A stretch of DNA of 63,891 nt from assembly GCA_017547805.1 (NCBI GenBank), contig JAFYOR010000026.1, positions 1 to 63,891 on the forward strand, written 5' to 3'. Shown here piece after piece: positions 7,898-16,496 of the stretch (position 1 is its first letter; the number at the start of each line of letters is the position of its first letter). Both the position numbers and the translations under genes were made by a program. This DNA comes from Clostridia bacterium. Lineage in GTDB: Bacteria > Bacillota > Clostridia > Christensenellales > Aristaeellaceae. The notes under the pieces are model-generated. The model did no database searches, was not told the DNA's origin, and saw only the letters and a list, made by a program, of their open reading frames with translations.

Positions 7898-9454
7898 TTA
7901 GAGCGTATACGGCTTAATCTGGCGGATGACGTCAAGGATGGTGCCGTCGCGCGCCTCGAGGATCGCGACAACCTTGTCCTCAAACTGCACGTCGTCCGGA
8001 CGGCCGACGATGGAATACGCCTTTTCCTTCAGGCTCTCGATGCTCACATGCTCGATGCCCGCGTCGTCAAGGCACTTGATCAGGTCCGGGCGCAGCGGGT
8101 TGACCGCAATGCCGTAATCCGTAACCAGAACGTCCACGCAGTCGCCCGGCGTCGTCACGGTCACGACCTTCTCGCACACGGTCGCCATGCGGCCGCGCAC
8201 CAGCGGGGTGACGATGATGCACACCTTGCTGCCCGCAGCGGTGTCCGGATGTCCGCCCGGCGCGCCGCGCAGCACGCCGTCAGAGCCCGTCAGAACGTTG
8301 ACGTTGAAGCCCGTGTCGATTTCCAGCGCCGCCAGAACGACGAAATCGAGCTTGTTGACGAACGCGCCCTTGTTCGCCGGGTTGGCGTACTGGCTCGCGC
8401 TCATCTCAAAGTGGTTCGGCGTCTGGTTGATGGAGTTGACCGCGTCAAGGTCGAAGTCCTGAACGTCGATCACCTTGCCGATCTTGCCCTTCTTGAGCAG
8501 CTCGACCATCGGCTTGCAGATGCCGCCGATCGCCCAGCCCATCTTGATGCCGCGCTCGTCCATGTACTTCTCGAGGAACAGGTTCGCAGCAAGGCTCGGG
8601 CCGCCGACGCCCGTCTGGAAGGAGAAGCCGTCGCGGAAGTACGGCGTGCTGGCGATGACCTTCGCCACGTTCTCCGCCATCATCAGGTCGCGCGGGTTCT
8701 GAGAGATGCGCGCAGCCGCAGATGCGATCTTCTTCGGGTTGCCGATGGAATCGACCACCACCACCGCGTCAACGTCGATCGCTTCGACGGACGCCGGCAT
8801 GTTCGGGAAGTCCACCAGGCAGTCGGTGATCACGACGACGTGATCCGCGAACTTCGCGTCCGTCATCGCGTAGCCCAGACTGCCGCAGTTGCTCTTGCCG
8901 CCGATGCCGCGGCTGTTGCCCACGCAGTCGGACGTCGGCGCGCCGACGAAAGCGATGTCGATGTGCACCTCGCCCGCCTCAATCGCGCGCGGACGGCCGC
9001 CGTGGCTGCGGATGATCGCCGTCGTCTTCAGCTTGCCCTCGGACACCACCTGGCCCATGCGGCCGCGGATGCCGGACGTCTGGATGCCGATGACCTTGCC
9101 TTCTTCGATGTAGTCGGCGATCAGGTCATGCGCCGCGCCCAGAGAGGACGCCGCGATCGTCAGATCCTTCAGCCCCAGCTCTTCAATCGCCGCCTTCATG
9201 ACCATGTTCACCACGAAGTCGCCCTCGCGCAGGTGATGATGGAAGGAGAACGTCATGCCGTCACGCGCGCCGCACGCAATCAGCGCGTCCTTGATCGTCT
9301 CCACGATCTTGCTCTCCTGCGGCTTCTCGTAGCGGCGGGTCTTCGGCGTCGCCTTCTGGACGTACTTGCCGTCCATGTAATTCTTGCCCTGATAGACTTC
9401 CTTGCCGCCTTCAAGCAGGAAATCCGGGATTTCGCGTCCTACTGCATTCTTCAT
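7898..9454 (-). CDS. citF: Citrate lyase alpha subunit (citrate CoA-transferase)
   Basis: A 518-residue cytoplasmic protein matching the full length of CitF, EC 2.8.3.10. It swaps the acetyl group on the acyl carrier CitD for citrate. Recognisable stretches are FSFHHHLREGDFVVN near residue 70, ICKPMVELLKKGKIGKV in the middle, and GAPGGHPDTAAGSK near residue 400. It is the last gene of citDEF, overlapping citE by 4 nt, which indicates translational coupling. The operon probably begins upstream at tctC. Confidence 0.95.
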   Translation of the reverse strand: MKNAVGREIPDFLLEGGKEVYQGKNYMDGKYVQKATPKTRRYEKPQESKIVETIKDALIACGARDGMTFSFHHHLREGDFVVNMVMKAAIEELGLKDLTIAASSLGAAHDLIADYIEEGKVIGIQTSGIRGRMGQVVSEGKLKTTAIIRSHGGRPRAIEAGEVHIDIAFVGAPTSDCVGNSRGIGGKSNCGSLGYAMTDAKFADHVVVITDCLVDFPNMPASVEAIDVDAVVVVDSIGNPKKIASAAARISQNPRDLMMAENVAKVIASTPYFRDGFSFQTGVGGPSLAANLFLEKYMDERGIKMGWAIGGICKPMVELLKKGKIGKVIDVQDFDLDAVNSINQTPNHFEMSASQYANPANKGAFVNKLDFVVLAALEIDTGFNVNVLTGSDGVLRGAPGGHPDTAAGSKVCIIVTPLVRGRMATVCEKVVTVTTPGDCVDVLVTDYGIAVNPLRPDLIKCLDDAGIEHVSIESLKEKAYSIVGRPDDVQFEDKVVAILEARDGTILDVIRQIKPYTL

Positions 9455-10365
9455 ACCAGATCCCCCTCATACATTCCGCACGCCTTCGCCAGCTTCAGCG
9501 TACGCTCCGCGCCCGGAATGAACGCCACGTCCACCATCTTGCCGTTTACCGTGAACACGCCGATGCCCTGCGCCGCCGCCTCGCGGAACGCGCTCACCAT
9601 CGCCTCGGCCTGAAGCACTTCCTTCTCCGTCGGCGCGAACACTTCGTGCACCAGACGGATCTGCTTCGGGTTGATCAGGCTCTTGCCGTCAAAGCCCATC
9701 GCCTTGTTCTGGCGGACCTCAGCCTCAAAGCCCTCGTTGTCGTCAAGATCGGTGAACACCGTGTCAAAGCACTGGATGCCGGCTGCGCGCGCCGCCATCA
9801 GCATCTGGCCGCGCGCCACGAGCATATCGATGCCGGACGGATCGAACTTCGTCTGCATGCACTTGCGGAAGTCGCCGCCCGAGATCGCCACACCAAACAT
9901 ACGATCGGACGCAGAGCAGATCTCATACGCATTGAGCACGCCCTTCGGGCTCTCCAGCGCTGCCATCAGCAGCGTGCGGCCCACTTCCACGCCGAATTCC
10001 TTCTCGGCAGCTTCCACAGCCGCTTCGACGGTCTTCACGTCCTGCGCGCTTTCGCACTTCGCGATGCGGATACCGTCCGCGCCGCCCGCGACGCACACGC
10101 GGATATCTTCCTGCCAGTGCGGCGTGTCAAGGCCGTTGATGCGCACGATGACCTCGGTCTTGCCGTAGTCGATCGTCGTCAGCGCATGATAAAGAGAGAA
10201 GCGCGCTGCGTCCTTCTGGTTCTCCGCTACCGCGTCTTCAAGGTCCAGCATGATCGAGTCGCAGCCGTAAATATACGCGTCCTTGATCAGACCCGGCTTC
10301 TGCGCGTTCATGAACATCATCGTGCGGCGCAGGCGGAATCGTTCCGGCGTCGGTCTCTTAATCAC
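9451..10365 (-). CDS. citE: Citrate lyase beta subunit (citryl-ACP lyase)
   Basis: A 304-residue member of the HpcH/HpaI aldolase-like CitE family. It cleaves citryl-ACP into oxaloacetate and acetyl-ACP. LRRTMMFM opens the barrel, and MLDLEDAV (about residues 39-46) holds acidic residues that coordinate magnesium. VRINGLDTPHW follows. The open frame extends to 10383, but GTG at 10365 is chosen: it overlaps the citD stop as GTGA and has GGGAGG about 9 nt upstream. It sits between citD and citF with 4-nt overlaps on both sides, so the three subunits are coupled in translation. Confidence 0.95.
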   Translation of the reverse strand: MIKRPTPERFRLRRTMMFMNAQKPGLIKDAYIYGCDSIMLDLEDAVAENQKDAARFSLYHALTTIDYGKTEVIVRINGLDTPHWQEDIRVCVAGGADGIRIAKCESAQDVKTVEAAVEAAEKEFGVEVGRTLLMAALESPKGVLNAYEICSASDRMFGVAISGGDFRKCMQTKFDPSGIDMLVARGQMLMAARAAGIQCFDTVFTDLDDNEGFEAEVRQNKAMGFDGKSLINPKQIRLVHEVFAPTEKEVLQAEAMVSAFREAAAQGIGVFTVNGKMVDVAFIPGAERTLKLAKACGMYEGDLV

Positions 10366-10664
10366 TTGATGACACCTCCCCACGGAATACCCGCAGCGCT
10401 CTTTTCACAGCTGCGGAACACGGCGCACTCCACGCGCGCCTTCAGCGTGCAGTCAAGCGCTCCCTTATCCACGACCGTCACTTTGCCGCTCGTGACCTCA
10501 AGGCGCTCAAGCGTCTCCAGCACCGTCGCCTTGATCTGGCGGCCATACTGGTTCATGACGCTGGAACTAATCTCCAGCTCGATTCCGGTCTCCGCCGGCT
10601 CGACGGTCACCATCGCGTCCGAAGACTCGAGGGTTCCGGCCATCGCATTCTTTTCAATCTGCAT
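10362..10664 (-). CDS. citD: Citrate lyase acyl carrier protein (gamma subunit)
   Basis: A 100-residue carrier protein. The ATG at 10664 gives MQIEKNAMAGTLESSDAM, which aligns with the classic CitD start and puts the prosthetic-group serine at position 14 (GTLES). KGALDCTLKARVE near residue 70 is also typical. An upstream in-frame start would add 21 residues not found in the family. The serine is loaded with 2'-(5''-phosphoribosyl)-3'-dephospho-CoA by the CitX and CitG activities encoded at 16497-17891. It is the first gene of the citDEF block, 136 bp after the AbrB-type membrane protein gene. Confidence 0.93.
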   Translation of the reverse strand: MQIEKNAMAGTLESSDAMVTVEPAETGIELEISSSVMNQYGRQIKATVLETLERLEVTSGKVTVVDKGALDCTLKARVECAVFRSCEKSAAGIPWGGVIK

Positions 10665-10800
10665 ATGGTTCCCTGCCTTTTCATTGTAATCAGAGTTCTT
10701 GGCGGCGCATCCGCCCGGGAAAACCAATATTCATCGCGTAAGCCACCGGCAGAACACCGCACGGCTTACATAAGCATGTCGAACATGCTTGACACGCCGT

Positions 10801-11847
10801 TCACGCAAACAGCGCAACGACGAAGCTCAGGATCGTCGGGAAGAAAAGTACGACGATGATCAGGCGCATCACCTGCAGCACAATCAGCTTGGCATTCTGC
10901 ACGCCGATGTCCGCGCTGATGAGCGCCATGTCGCTTGCGCCTGCAGGCGTCGCCGCAAGCATCCCTTCTGCCCGTGTGAAGCATCCCGCTTTATACAGCA
11001 GAAAGCCGATTCCAAAGCATGCAATCAGATACGCGCACACAATAATCAGCACGGGCGTGCCCATCGTCATCAACACGCGTACCTGCTGCGCGCCGATGCT
11101 CGCACCGACATATGCGCCGGAGAGCATCTGCGCCAGTTTGCGAAGCAGTTTGGGCATCTGCGCGCGCCCCGGAAAGGACACGGCAAAGATAATGCTGCCC
11201 AGCGTTGCAAAGCCCATTGTACCAGAGGGCACGGGAGAAATCTTTCCGATCAGGCCGCAGACCGCCGCCACCGCAAAGGTCAGCGCAACGTTGCCTGCCT
11301 GATAGGTCTTTTTCGTCTTCTTTTGTTCTACGGCAACTTCCTTGCCATCCCCGCCGGTGAACACCTTGATGAGGATCGGAAAGACGCCGATGCCCAGCAC
11401 CAGGCGGATGAACTGCATCGTCACGACGATGGATGGATCTGCGCCCATGTCGGCAGCGATCATCGGAATATCGCTGATGCCGCCCGGCACACAGCACATC
11501 AGCGCCGTCAGCAAATCCATCTTTCCGGTTGCATAGATCAGCAGACCGGCGATGATATTCACCGCAAGCAGACACGGCAGCAGGATCAGCGCCGGCCGGA
11601 TGATCGTCTTCATCTCAGCCAGATCTTCGCGCCGGATGCCGGAGCCAATAAAAGCGCCCGCGATGATCTGGGCAATCGTCTTCGCAGGGCCGGGCATATA
11701 TGCCTGACCAAAGAAGACGCCCAATACGCAGGCGCCAATGACCGCGCCCACCATCATGCCGCCCGGTACATGCAGCCTGTCAAGGAGCCGTCCGACGGCA
11801 AGCGCACAGGCAAGCGTCAAAAGAATTTCCACGAGAATCTGTGGCAT
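10801..11847 (-). CDS. AbrB-family membrane protein (putative transporter)
   Basis: A 348-residue membrane protein with two homologous halves of about five helices each, the duplication typical of the AbrB membrane family, once misnamed ammonia monooxygenase. Markers are VPGGMMVGAVIGA near residue 30 and CVPGGISDIPMIAADMGA near 125, echoed in the second half by ATPAGASDMALISADIG. The start ATG at 11847 is favoured over GTG codons at 11853 and 11856 because GAGAGGAG lies 10 nt upstream. Relatives often neighbour TctABC importers, but their substrate is not established. Its position between tctA and citD suggests a role in citrate or product transport. Confidence 0.75.
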   Translation of the reverse strand: MPQILVEILLTLACALAVGRLLDRLHVPGGMMVGAVIGACVLGVFFGQAYMPGPAKTIAQIIAGAFIGSGIRREDLAEMKTIIRPALILLPCLLAVNIIAGLLIYATGKMDLLTALMCCVPGGISDIPMIAADMGADPSIVVTMQFIRLVLGIGVFPILIKVFTGGDGKEVAVEQKKTKKTYQAGNVALTFAVAAVCGLIGKISPVPSGTMGFATLGSIIFAVSFPGRAQMPKLLRKLAQMLSGAYVGASIGAQQVRVLMTMGTPVLIIVCAYLIACFGIGFLLYKAGCFTRAEGMLAATPAGASDMALISADIGVQNAKLIVLQVMRLIIVVLFFPTILSFVVALFA

Positions 11848-11883
11848 GCGCACCACACTCCTCTCTTTTCGGCGCCTAAACGA

Positions 11884-11955
11884 TGCGCCTGCCTTTTTAG
11901 GGGCAGGCGCACCGGATAGGAACCTGAAGAAGCGAATCGGTCTCGCCGATTCTTT
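11884..11955 (-). other. Two stem-loops between tctA and the AbrB-type gene
   Basis: One 10-bp stem (TGCGCCTGCC / GGCAGGCGCA, 11884-11911) and one 7-bp stem (GAATCGG / CCGATTC) near 11933-11951. On the transcribed minus strand neither is followed by a clear T tract, so mRNA stabilisation or partial attenuation is more likely than termination. Confidence 0.45.
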
Positions 11956-11959
11956 TTAA

Positions 11960-13477
11960 TTACTTCGCCTTCTTGGCCTTCTTGATCAGCGGCATGACGA
12001 TCGGGGTGACCAGCATGATGATGCAGAAGATGATGACGACGAAAGCGATCGGGTTGACGACCGGGCTGAACATCTGACCGATGTTCGCGCGGCTCATCAG
12101 GTACGCACGGGAGAAGTTGCTCTCGCACATGGAGCCCAGAACCAGACCGAGGACGATGGCCGCGCTGTTGAAGTGGCAAGCCTTAACGACGATGCCCAGA
12201 ACGCCGGCCAGAACCATGATCTGAACGTCAGCGATGGACATCTGGTTGGCATAAGAGCCGATGAGAGCCAGCATGACAATGATCGGTCCAAGGTAGTAGT
12301 ACGGGATAGCGAGGATCTGAGCGAAGACCTTCGCGATGCCGATCGCAACGATAACCATCAGGATGTTGGTGACGATCATGGAAGCGAAGGTAGCGGAGAG
12401 GTACTCCGGCTGGTTGGTCAGCAGCAGCGGACCCATCTGAACGCCCTTCAGGGTCAGGGCGGACATCATAACCGCAGCAGCGTTGCCGCCCGGGATACCC
12501 AGGGCCAGCAGCGGAACCATGGCGCCGCCGGTCGCGGCGTTGTTGGAAGCCTCAGAAGCAGCGATACCATCAATGATACCGGTGCCCCACTTCTCCGGAT
12601 ACTTGGAGATCTTGTTTTCCATGGTGTAGCACAGGAAGGACGCGATGGTCGCGCCGGCGCCCGGCAGAATGCCGACGAGGGTACCGATGACGGAGCAGCG
12701 GACCATGGTCCACTTGATCTGCCACAGTTCCTTCAGGCTCGGCATCTTGGTATCAACCTTACCACCGGTGATGCCGTCTTCAGCGGTCATGCGCTTCTTC
12801 TTGGAGTTGGTCTGCTTGAAGACCTCAGTAACAGCGAACAGACCGATGAGGACCGGGATCATCTCGATGCCGGCCAGCAGCTGCTGGCTGCCGTAGGTCA
12901 GGCGCTGAACCGCATACATCTTGTCCTGGCCGACGCAGGCGAGGAGCAGGCCGATGAGGCCGGAGATGATGGTGGTCAGGATGTGGTCACCGTCAAGGCA
13001 GGTCAGGATGGACAGACCCATGAAGGTGATGGCGAACAGGTCGGCCGGGCCGAACTGCAGCGCAGCAGCGGTCAGCGGGCCGGAGAGCAGGAACATCGCC
13101 AGGGCGGAAACCAGGCCGCCGATGGCAGACGCCAGCAGCGCAACGCCCAGCGCCTTGCCGGCTTCGCCGCGCTGCGCCATGGGATAGCCGTCAAACGTCG
13201 TCGGAGCGGAAGACGGAACACCCGGGATCTTGAAGAGGATCGCGGTGATGGAACCGCCGGTGATGGAGGAGCAGTAGATGGCGGTCAGGAAGACGATCGC
13301 CGGAACCGGCTCCATGGTGTAGGTGAAGGTCAGACCGAGCGCAACGGCCATGGTCGCGGAAACGCCCGGCAGCGCGCCGAACACCGTGCCAAGGACGATG
13401 GCGATAACGACCATGATGAACATGGACGGCTCAAAGACGTAGCCAAAGCCCATCTGGAGAAGTTCAAAAGTACCCAT
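11960..13477 (-). CDS. tctA: Tripartite tricarboxylate transporter, large permease TctA
   Basis: A 505-residue integral membrane protein of normal TctA length, about 12 helices. The N-terminal GALPGVSATMAVALGLTF and the mid-protein GILPGAGATIASFLCY are the duplicated TctA signature; PGVPSSAPTTFDGYPMAQRG is also diagnostic. With TctB and the binding protein TctC it imports tricarboxylates, usually citrate, driven by ion gradient. It lies 15 bp downstream of tctB on the same strand, in order tctC-tctB-tctA, with a good GGAGG-type site upstream. Linkage to citrate lyase points to citrate as substrate. Confidence 0.95.
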   Translation of the reverse strand: MGTFELLQMGFGYVFEPSMFIMVVIAIVLGTVFGALPGVSATMAVALGLTFTYTMEPVPAIVFLTAIYCSSITGGSITAILFKIPGVPSSAPTTFDGYPMAQRGEAGKALGVALLASAIGGLVSALAMFLLSGPLTAAALQFGPADLFAITFMGLSILTCLDGDHILTTIISGLIGLLLACVGQDKMYAVQRLTYGSQQLLAGIEMIPVLIGLFAVTEVFKQTNSKKKRMTAEDGITGGKVDTKMPSLKELWQIKWTMVRCSVIGTLVGILPGAGATIASFLCYTMENKISKYPEKWGTGIIDGIAASEASNNAATGGAMVPLLALGIPGGNAAAVMMSALTLKGVQMGPLLLTNQPEYLSATFASMIVTNILMVIVAIGIAKVFAQILAIPYYYLGPIIVMLALIGSYANQMSIADVQIMVLAGVLGIVVKACHFNSAAIVLGLVLGSMCESNFSRAYLMSRANIGQMFSPVVNPIAFVVIIFCIIMLVTPIVMPLIKKAKKAK

Positions 13478-13492
13478 CTATTCGTTGCCTCC

Positions 13493-14035
13493 TTAACCGA
13501 AGATGCCCTTGACCGCGGCGACGCCGGATTCAAGGAGAAGCGCGAAATCACGCAGGAAGCCGACGCCGCGCGGCAGGTTGACGCTCAGCATGCCGGAGAA
13601 GATGATGTACAGCACCAGCGCGATCAGCACGGAAGCGATGGCCAGGGTCGGAAGATTCTTCGCGCCCAGCAGCCAGCCGTAGAAGAAGAGCACCAGGATC
13701 GCGGTAACGATGAAGCCCAGGGTCTCAAGGACGAAGGACGCCGCGGTCAGGATGACGATGCCCAGGAACATCTTGCTCTTGAAGAAGTCCGGGATGGTAG
13801 CGACAAAGGCCTTCAGGGTGAAGGACTCCTTGCCCTTGTTCTTCTTGATGATCTGGATGATGTTGATGATCAGGCAGATCTCAAGCAGGATGATGATGAC
13901 CTTCGGCCAGACATCCGGCTGGAAGGCATACGGGTTCTTCGCTACTTTGGCGGGAACCGGAGCTTCGAGCACGTTGGTGAAGTAGCTCACGCCCAGGAAC
14001 ACGACAAGCAGAATGTTGATAATGAGCTCAAACAT
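13493..14035 (-). CDS. tctB: Tripartite tricarboxylate transporter, small permease TctB
   Basis: A 180-residue membrane protein with four hydrophobic segments, the usual topology and size of TctB. The first helix is LIINILLVVFLGVSYF; later ones include MFLGIVILTAASFVLETLGF and VLIALVLYIIFSGM. TctB sequences are poorly conserved, so identification rests on size, topology and position between tctC and tctA. It pairs with TctA to form the membrane part of the citrate importer. Confidence 0.88.
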   Translation of the reverse strand: MFELIINILLVVFLGVSYFTNVLEAPVPAKVAKNPYAFQPDVWPKVIIILLEICLIINIIQIIKKNKGKESFTLKAFVATIPDFFKSKMFLGIVILTAASFVLETLGFIVTAILVLFFYGWLLGAKNLPTLAIASVLIALVLYIIFSGMLSVNLPRGVGFLRDFALLLESGVAAVKGIFG

Positions 14036-14082
14036 AATGCGTTGACTCCTTTTGTTTGTTGCGGCTAAAACCGCCTGATTGA

Positions 14083-14112
14083 GGAAAGAGGGACATATTT
14101 GCCCCTCTTTCC
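14083..14112 (-). other. Stem-loop between tctC and tctB
   Basis: GGAAAGAGGG pairs with CCCTCTTTCC around a short loop in the 139-bp gap after tctC. It has no T tract on the transcribed strand. Such stem-loops after binding-protein genes often protect the upstream message so that the binding protein is made in excess; that is inference here. Confidence 0.5.
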
Positions 14113-14174
14113 GTGTCAGCTTCAGTTAAGGATCTGTTAAGTATTCGTTTGTTTCACTTTCGTGAAATCAGCGA

Positions 14175-15155
14175 TTACTGATAATCCTTCTGCAGGGTGC
14201 CCTGCTCGGTCATGTAGGTGCGCAGCGCGGCCCACTCAGCCTCGACGAACGCCGGCAGCTCCTCGACGGTCGGAACCGGACGCTGGTCATACGCAGCGTT
14301 CTTCAGGAACTCCTGCCACTCCGGACGGACGCGGGCTTCTTCGATAGCAGCGACCATCGCGTCGATAGCTTCCTGCGGGGTGCCCTTCTTGGCGAAGATG
14401 CCGCGCCACGGGCCCATGTAGGACTCGATGCCCAGCTCGCCGGTGCACTGCATATCCGGGTAGATGCTCATGCGGTTCTCGCACAGCGCCAGGAACGGGA
14501 TGACGTCGCCGGACTCGATCAGGCCAGCGATTTCGTCGGTACCGGTGATGGCCAGGTCAACGTGGCCGCCAACCAGGGCGGAGTTGGCCTCGGAGCCGCC
14601 GGAGTACGGGGTCTCAAGGAGCATCATGTCGCCGACGGTCTGGCCCAGGGAGGCGCCGTCAACGCCGGTAGCGGTCAGCATCGCGACGGAAACCATGAAC
14701 GGATTCGCCTCAATGTAGGCAGCCAGCTCTTCCCAGTTGGAAACGCCGTACTTATCCATGCTCTTCTTGGAAGCGGCGATGATGTTGATGGAGTGAACCA
14801 GAACATCAACCGGCACAAACTCTTCCTTGTAGTTCATGGACATGGTGTTGGACATGTACTGCATGAACAGGGACTGGGTGCCCAGCATGAAGGTGTAGCC
14901 GTCGGCCGGCTGCTTGTAGGTGTACTCGACGCCGTTGACGCCGGCAGCGCCTTCAACGTTCACAACGTTGACCGGCACGCCCAGGATCTCCTGGAGCAGG
15001 TTCGCCATCGGACGCAGGGTGGAGTCAGCGCCGCCGCCGACGCCCCACGGGCAGACGATGTCGATCTTGCGCTCGAACTTGAATTCGGCGCTGGCGCAGG
15101 TCGCCATGGCAAGCGCCATCAGGGCGACGAGGACGAGACATACGAGCTTCTTCAT
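14175..15155 (-). CDS. tctC: Tripartite tricarboxylate transporter substrate-binding protein TctC
   Basis: A 326-residue exported binding protein. Residues 1-23 form a signal peptide (MKKLVCLVLV...). The Cys in MATCASAE may be a lipobox-like residue, though cleavage at ASA-E is also possible. DIVCPWGVGGGADSTLRP near residue 30 is the Bug/TctC family ligand loop. The ATG at 15155 is chosen over far upstream starts because it begins the signal peptide and follows AAGGAGG. It is first in the operon with tctBA, downstream of a promoter shared divergently with the LysR regulator gene. Confidence 0.93.
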   Translation of the reverse strand: MKKLVCLVLVALMALAMATCASAEFKFERKIDIVCPWGVGGGADSTLRPMANLLQEILGVPVNVVNVEGAAGVNGVEYTYKQPADGYTFMLGTQSLFMQYMSNTMSMNYKEEFVPVDVLVHSINIIAASKKSMDKYGVSNWEELAAYIEANPFMVSVAMLTATGVDGASLGQTVGDMMLLETPYSGGSEANSALVGGHVDLAITGTDEIAGLIESGDVIPFLALCENRMSIYPDMQCTGELGIESYMGPWRGIFAKKGTPQEAIDAMVAAIEEARVRPEWQEFLKNAAYDQRPVPTVEELPAFVEAEWAALRTYMTEQGTLQKDYQ

Positions 15156-15298
15156 AGGATTGAACCTCCTTATATTCTTGTGGCAGATAGGTTTTATCCT
15201 ATCGGCCCAAGTTCCGAAGAATATGAGCGCAGAATCACCATGTTTGTTCAAAATTCCGTCAAATTCCGCATTTTGACTCCACAGTTTTTCTTGCACTT

Positions 15299-15327
15299 TT
15301 AATAAGAACATGATAATATATTTGCAA
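15299..15327 (-). promoter_or_regulatory. Predicted promoter of the tct-cit operon
   Basis: On the minus strand, TTGCAA (15327-15322) and TATTAA (15304-15299) are separated by 17 bp, giving a leader of about 135 nt before tctC. The -10 is imperfect, as expected for an activator-dependent promoter. Confidence 0.45.
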
Positions 15328-15360
15328 ACATAAATCAAATACGGTTTTGTGTATATCGAT

Positions 15361-15378
15361 CATAACTTTTTGCTTATG
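15361..15378. promoter_or_regulatory. Candidate LysR-type regulator binding site
   Basis: CATAA-N8-TTATG, a dyad of the T-N11-A kind. It lies about 75 bp upstream of the predicted tctC transcription start and overlaps the -35 of the regulator's own promoter, the standard placement for activation of the target and autorepression. Confidence 0.45.
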
Positions 15379-15398
15379 CGGTAAAAAAATCCTATATA
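15370..15398 (+). promoter_or_regulatory. Predicted promoter of the LysR-type regulator gene
   Basis: TTGCTT (15370-15375) and TATATA (15393-15398) with a 17-bp spacer, about 50 bp before the start codon. Confidence 0.45.
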
Positions 15399-15444
15399 TT
15401 TCTTCATTTTTTACGATGAGCATCTGCAGACTGAGGGACATATT

Positions 15445-16371
15445 ATGAATTCTAAACACATCCATTATGTATTGACCGTCCTGCGCGAGGGATCCATCAC
15501 CGCTGCGAGCAAACGTCTGTTCGTTTCCCAGCCCGCTTTGTCCCAATCCATCAAGCAGATTGAGCAGGATCTTGGCGCGCCGATCTTCGACCGCAGCACC
15601 GATCCCATCTCCCTTACCTACGCCGGACAGAAATATGTCGACGCTGCGCAGCGGATGCTGGATCTTGAGCATAACCTGCGCGCAGAGATCGCGGAGACGA
15701 AAAAAGAGATCCACGGCCGCATCCGCATCGGCCTGTCCATGCAGCGCGGTCTTCAGCTTCTTCCTCAGGTCATCGCCGAATACGCGCGTCAGTATCCCTT
15801 CGTGCGCATCGAGCTGGTGGAGCACGGCAGCGCGACGCTTGAGCGCCTGACGAGCGAAGGTCAGTGCGATATGGCGCTCATCGCCACCAGCGAAAAGCCC
15901 AACAAGCTCAATTACGCGCTCATCGAAAACGAACAGCTCGTTCTCATCGCTGCGAAGACGACGGAACTTGCCCGCTGCTTTTCGGATGGCACGCCCATTT
16001 CCATCATCGAGGCGCAGACGGAACGCTTTGTATCCATGAGTTCCGGCCACAGCGTCCGTGCCATTCAGGACCGCCTCTTTGAGCAGCACCACATCTCCCC
16101 TTCCATCCTGCTGGAAACCAAGAACATGGAAGCCGCCAAGAATGTCGCCGCGCATGCCGGCGCCGTGATGCTCATCCCGCACGTTTATGTCGCCGATTCT
16201 CCGGAGCTGCGCAGCATGATCCATTGCTATCCCATCATCGGCAACGACTACGAGCGCCATTTTTATCTCGTCTTCCGCAAAGGTATGCGTCTGCCGCGCT
16301 ACATGGAAGACTTCGTGCGCATCGTCTGCCAGATGCGTAACGTTCCCTTCACATTGTCTACAGATGAATAA
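15445..16371 (+). CDS. LysR family transcriptional regulator, probable citrate locus activator
   Basis: A 308-residue LTTR. Residues 1-60 form the winged helix-turn-helix (HYVLTVLREGSITAASKRLF, then SQPALSQSIKQIEQDLG). Residues about 90-300 are the periplasmic-binding-like effector domain, starting GRIRIGLSMQRG. It is transcribed divergently from tctC and flanked by citXG, so citrate or a related acid is the likely effector (inference). The intergenic region holds both promoters and a T-N11-A dyad at 15361-15378. It has a typical length and ends before a strong terminator. Confidence 0.9.
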   Translation: MNSKHIHYVLTVLREGSITAASKRLFVSQPALSQSIKQIEQDLGAPIFDRSTDPISLTYAGQKYVDAAQRMLDLEHNLRAEIAETKKEIHGRIRIGLSMQRGLQLLPQVIAEYARQYPFVRIELVEHGSATLERLTSEGQCDMALIATSEKPNKLNYALIENEQLVLIAAKTTELARCFSDGTPISIIEAQTERFVSMSSGHSVRAIQDRLFEQHHISPSILLETKNMEAAKNVAAHAGAVMLIPHVYVADSPELRSMIHCYPIIGNDYERHFYLVFRKGMRLPRYMEDFVRIVCQMRNVPFTLSTDE

Positions 16372-16424
16372 AGGCAGCTGCCGCATAAACCGTCTTTGCC
16401 CTTCGCCTTCTTTTGTCAAAATCA

Positions 16425-16467
16425 CATCGCCGCTTCAGCGCGAAGCGGCGATGTTTTCTTTTCTTTT
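16425..16467 (+). terminator. Intrinsic terminator after the LysR-type regulator gene
   Basis: An 11-bp stem (CATCGCCGCTT / AAGCGGCGATG) with a 7-nt loop, followed by TTTTCTTTTCTTTT, between the convergent regulator and citXG genes. Confidence 0.88.
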
Positions 16468-16496
16468 CTTTTTCTTCTATAATAAATAGACAAGGC

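Noticed and set aside
7880-9613. Arg/Ala-rich 577-codon plus-strand frame
   Set aside because: Shadow of citF and citE, which carry recognisable citrate lyase motifs on the minus strand.
10665-10800. Small gene between citD and the AbrB-type gene
   Set aside because: Short frames there lack ribosome binding sites and resemble no known protein; treated as a leader or spacer.
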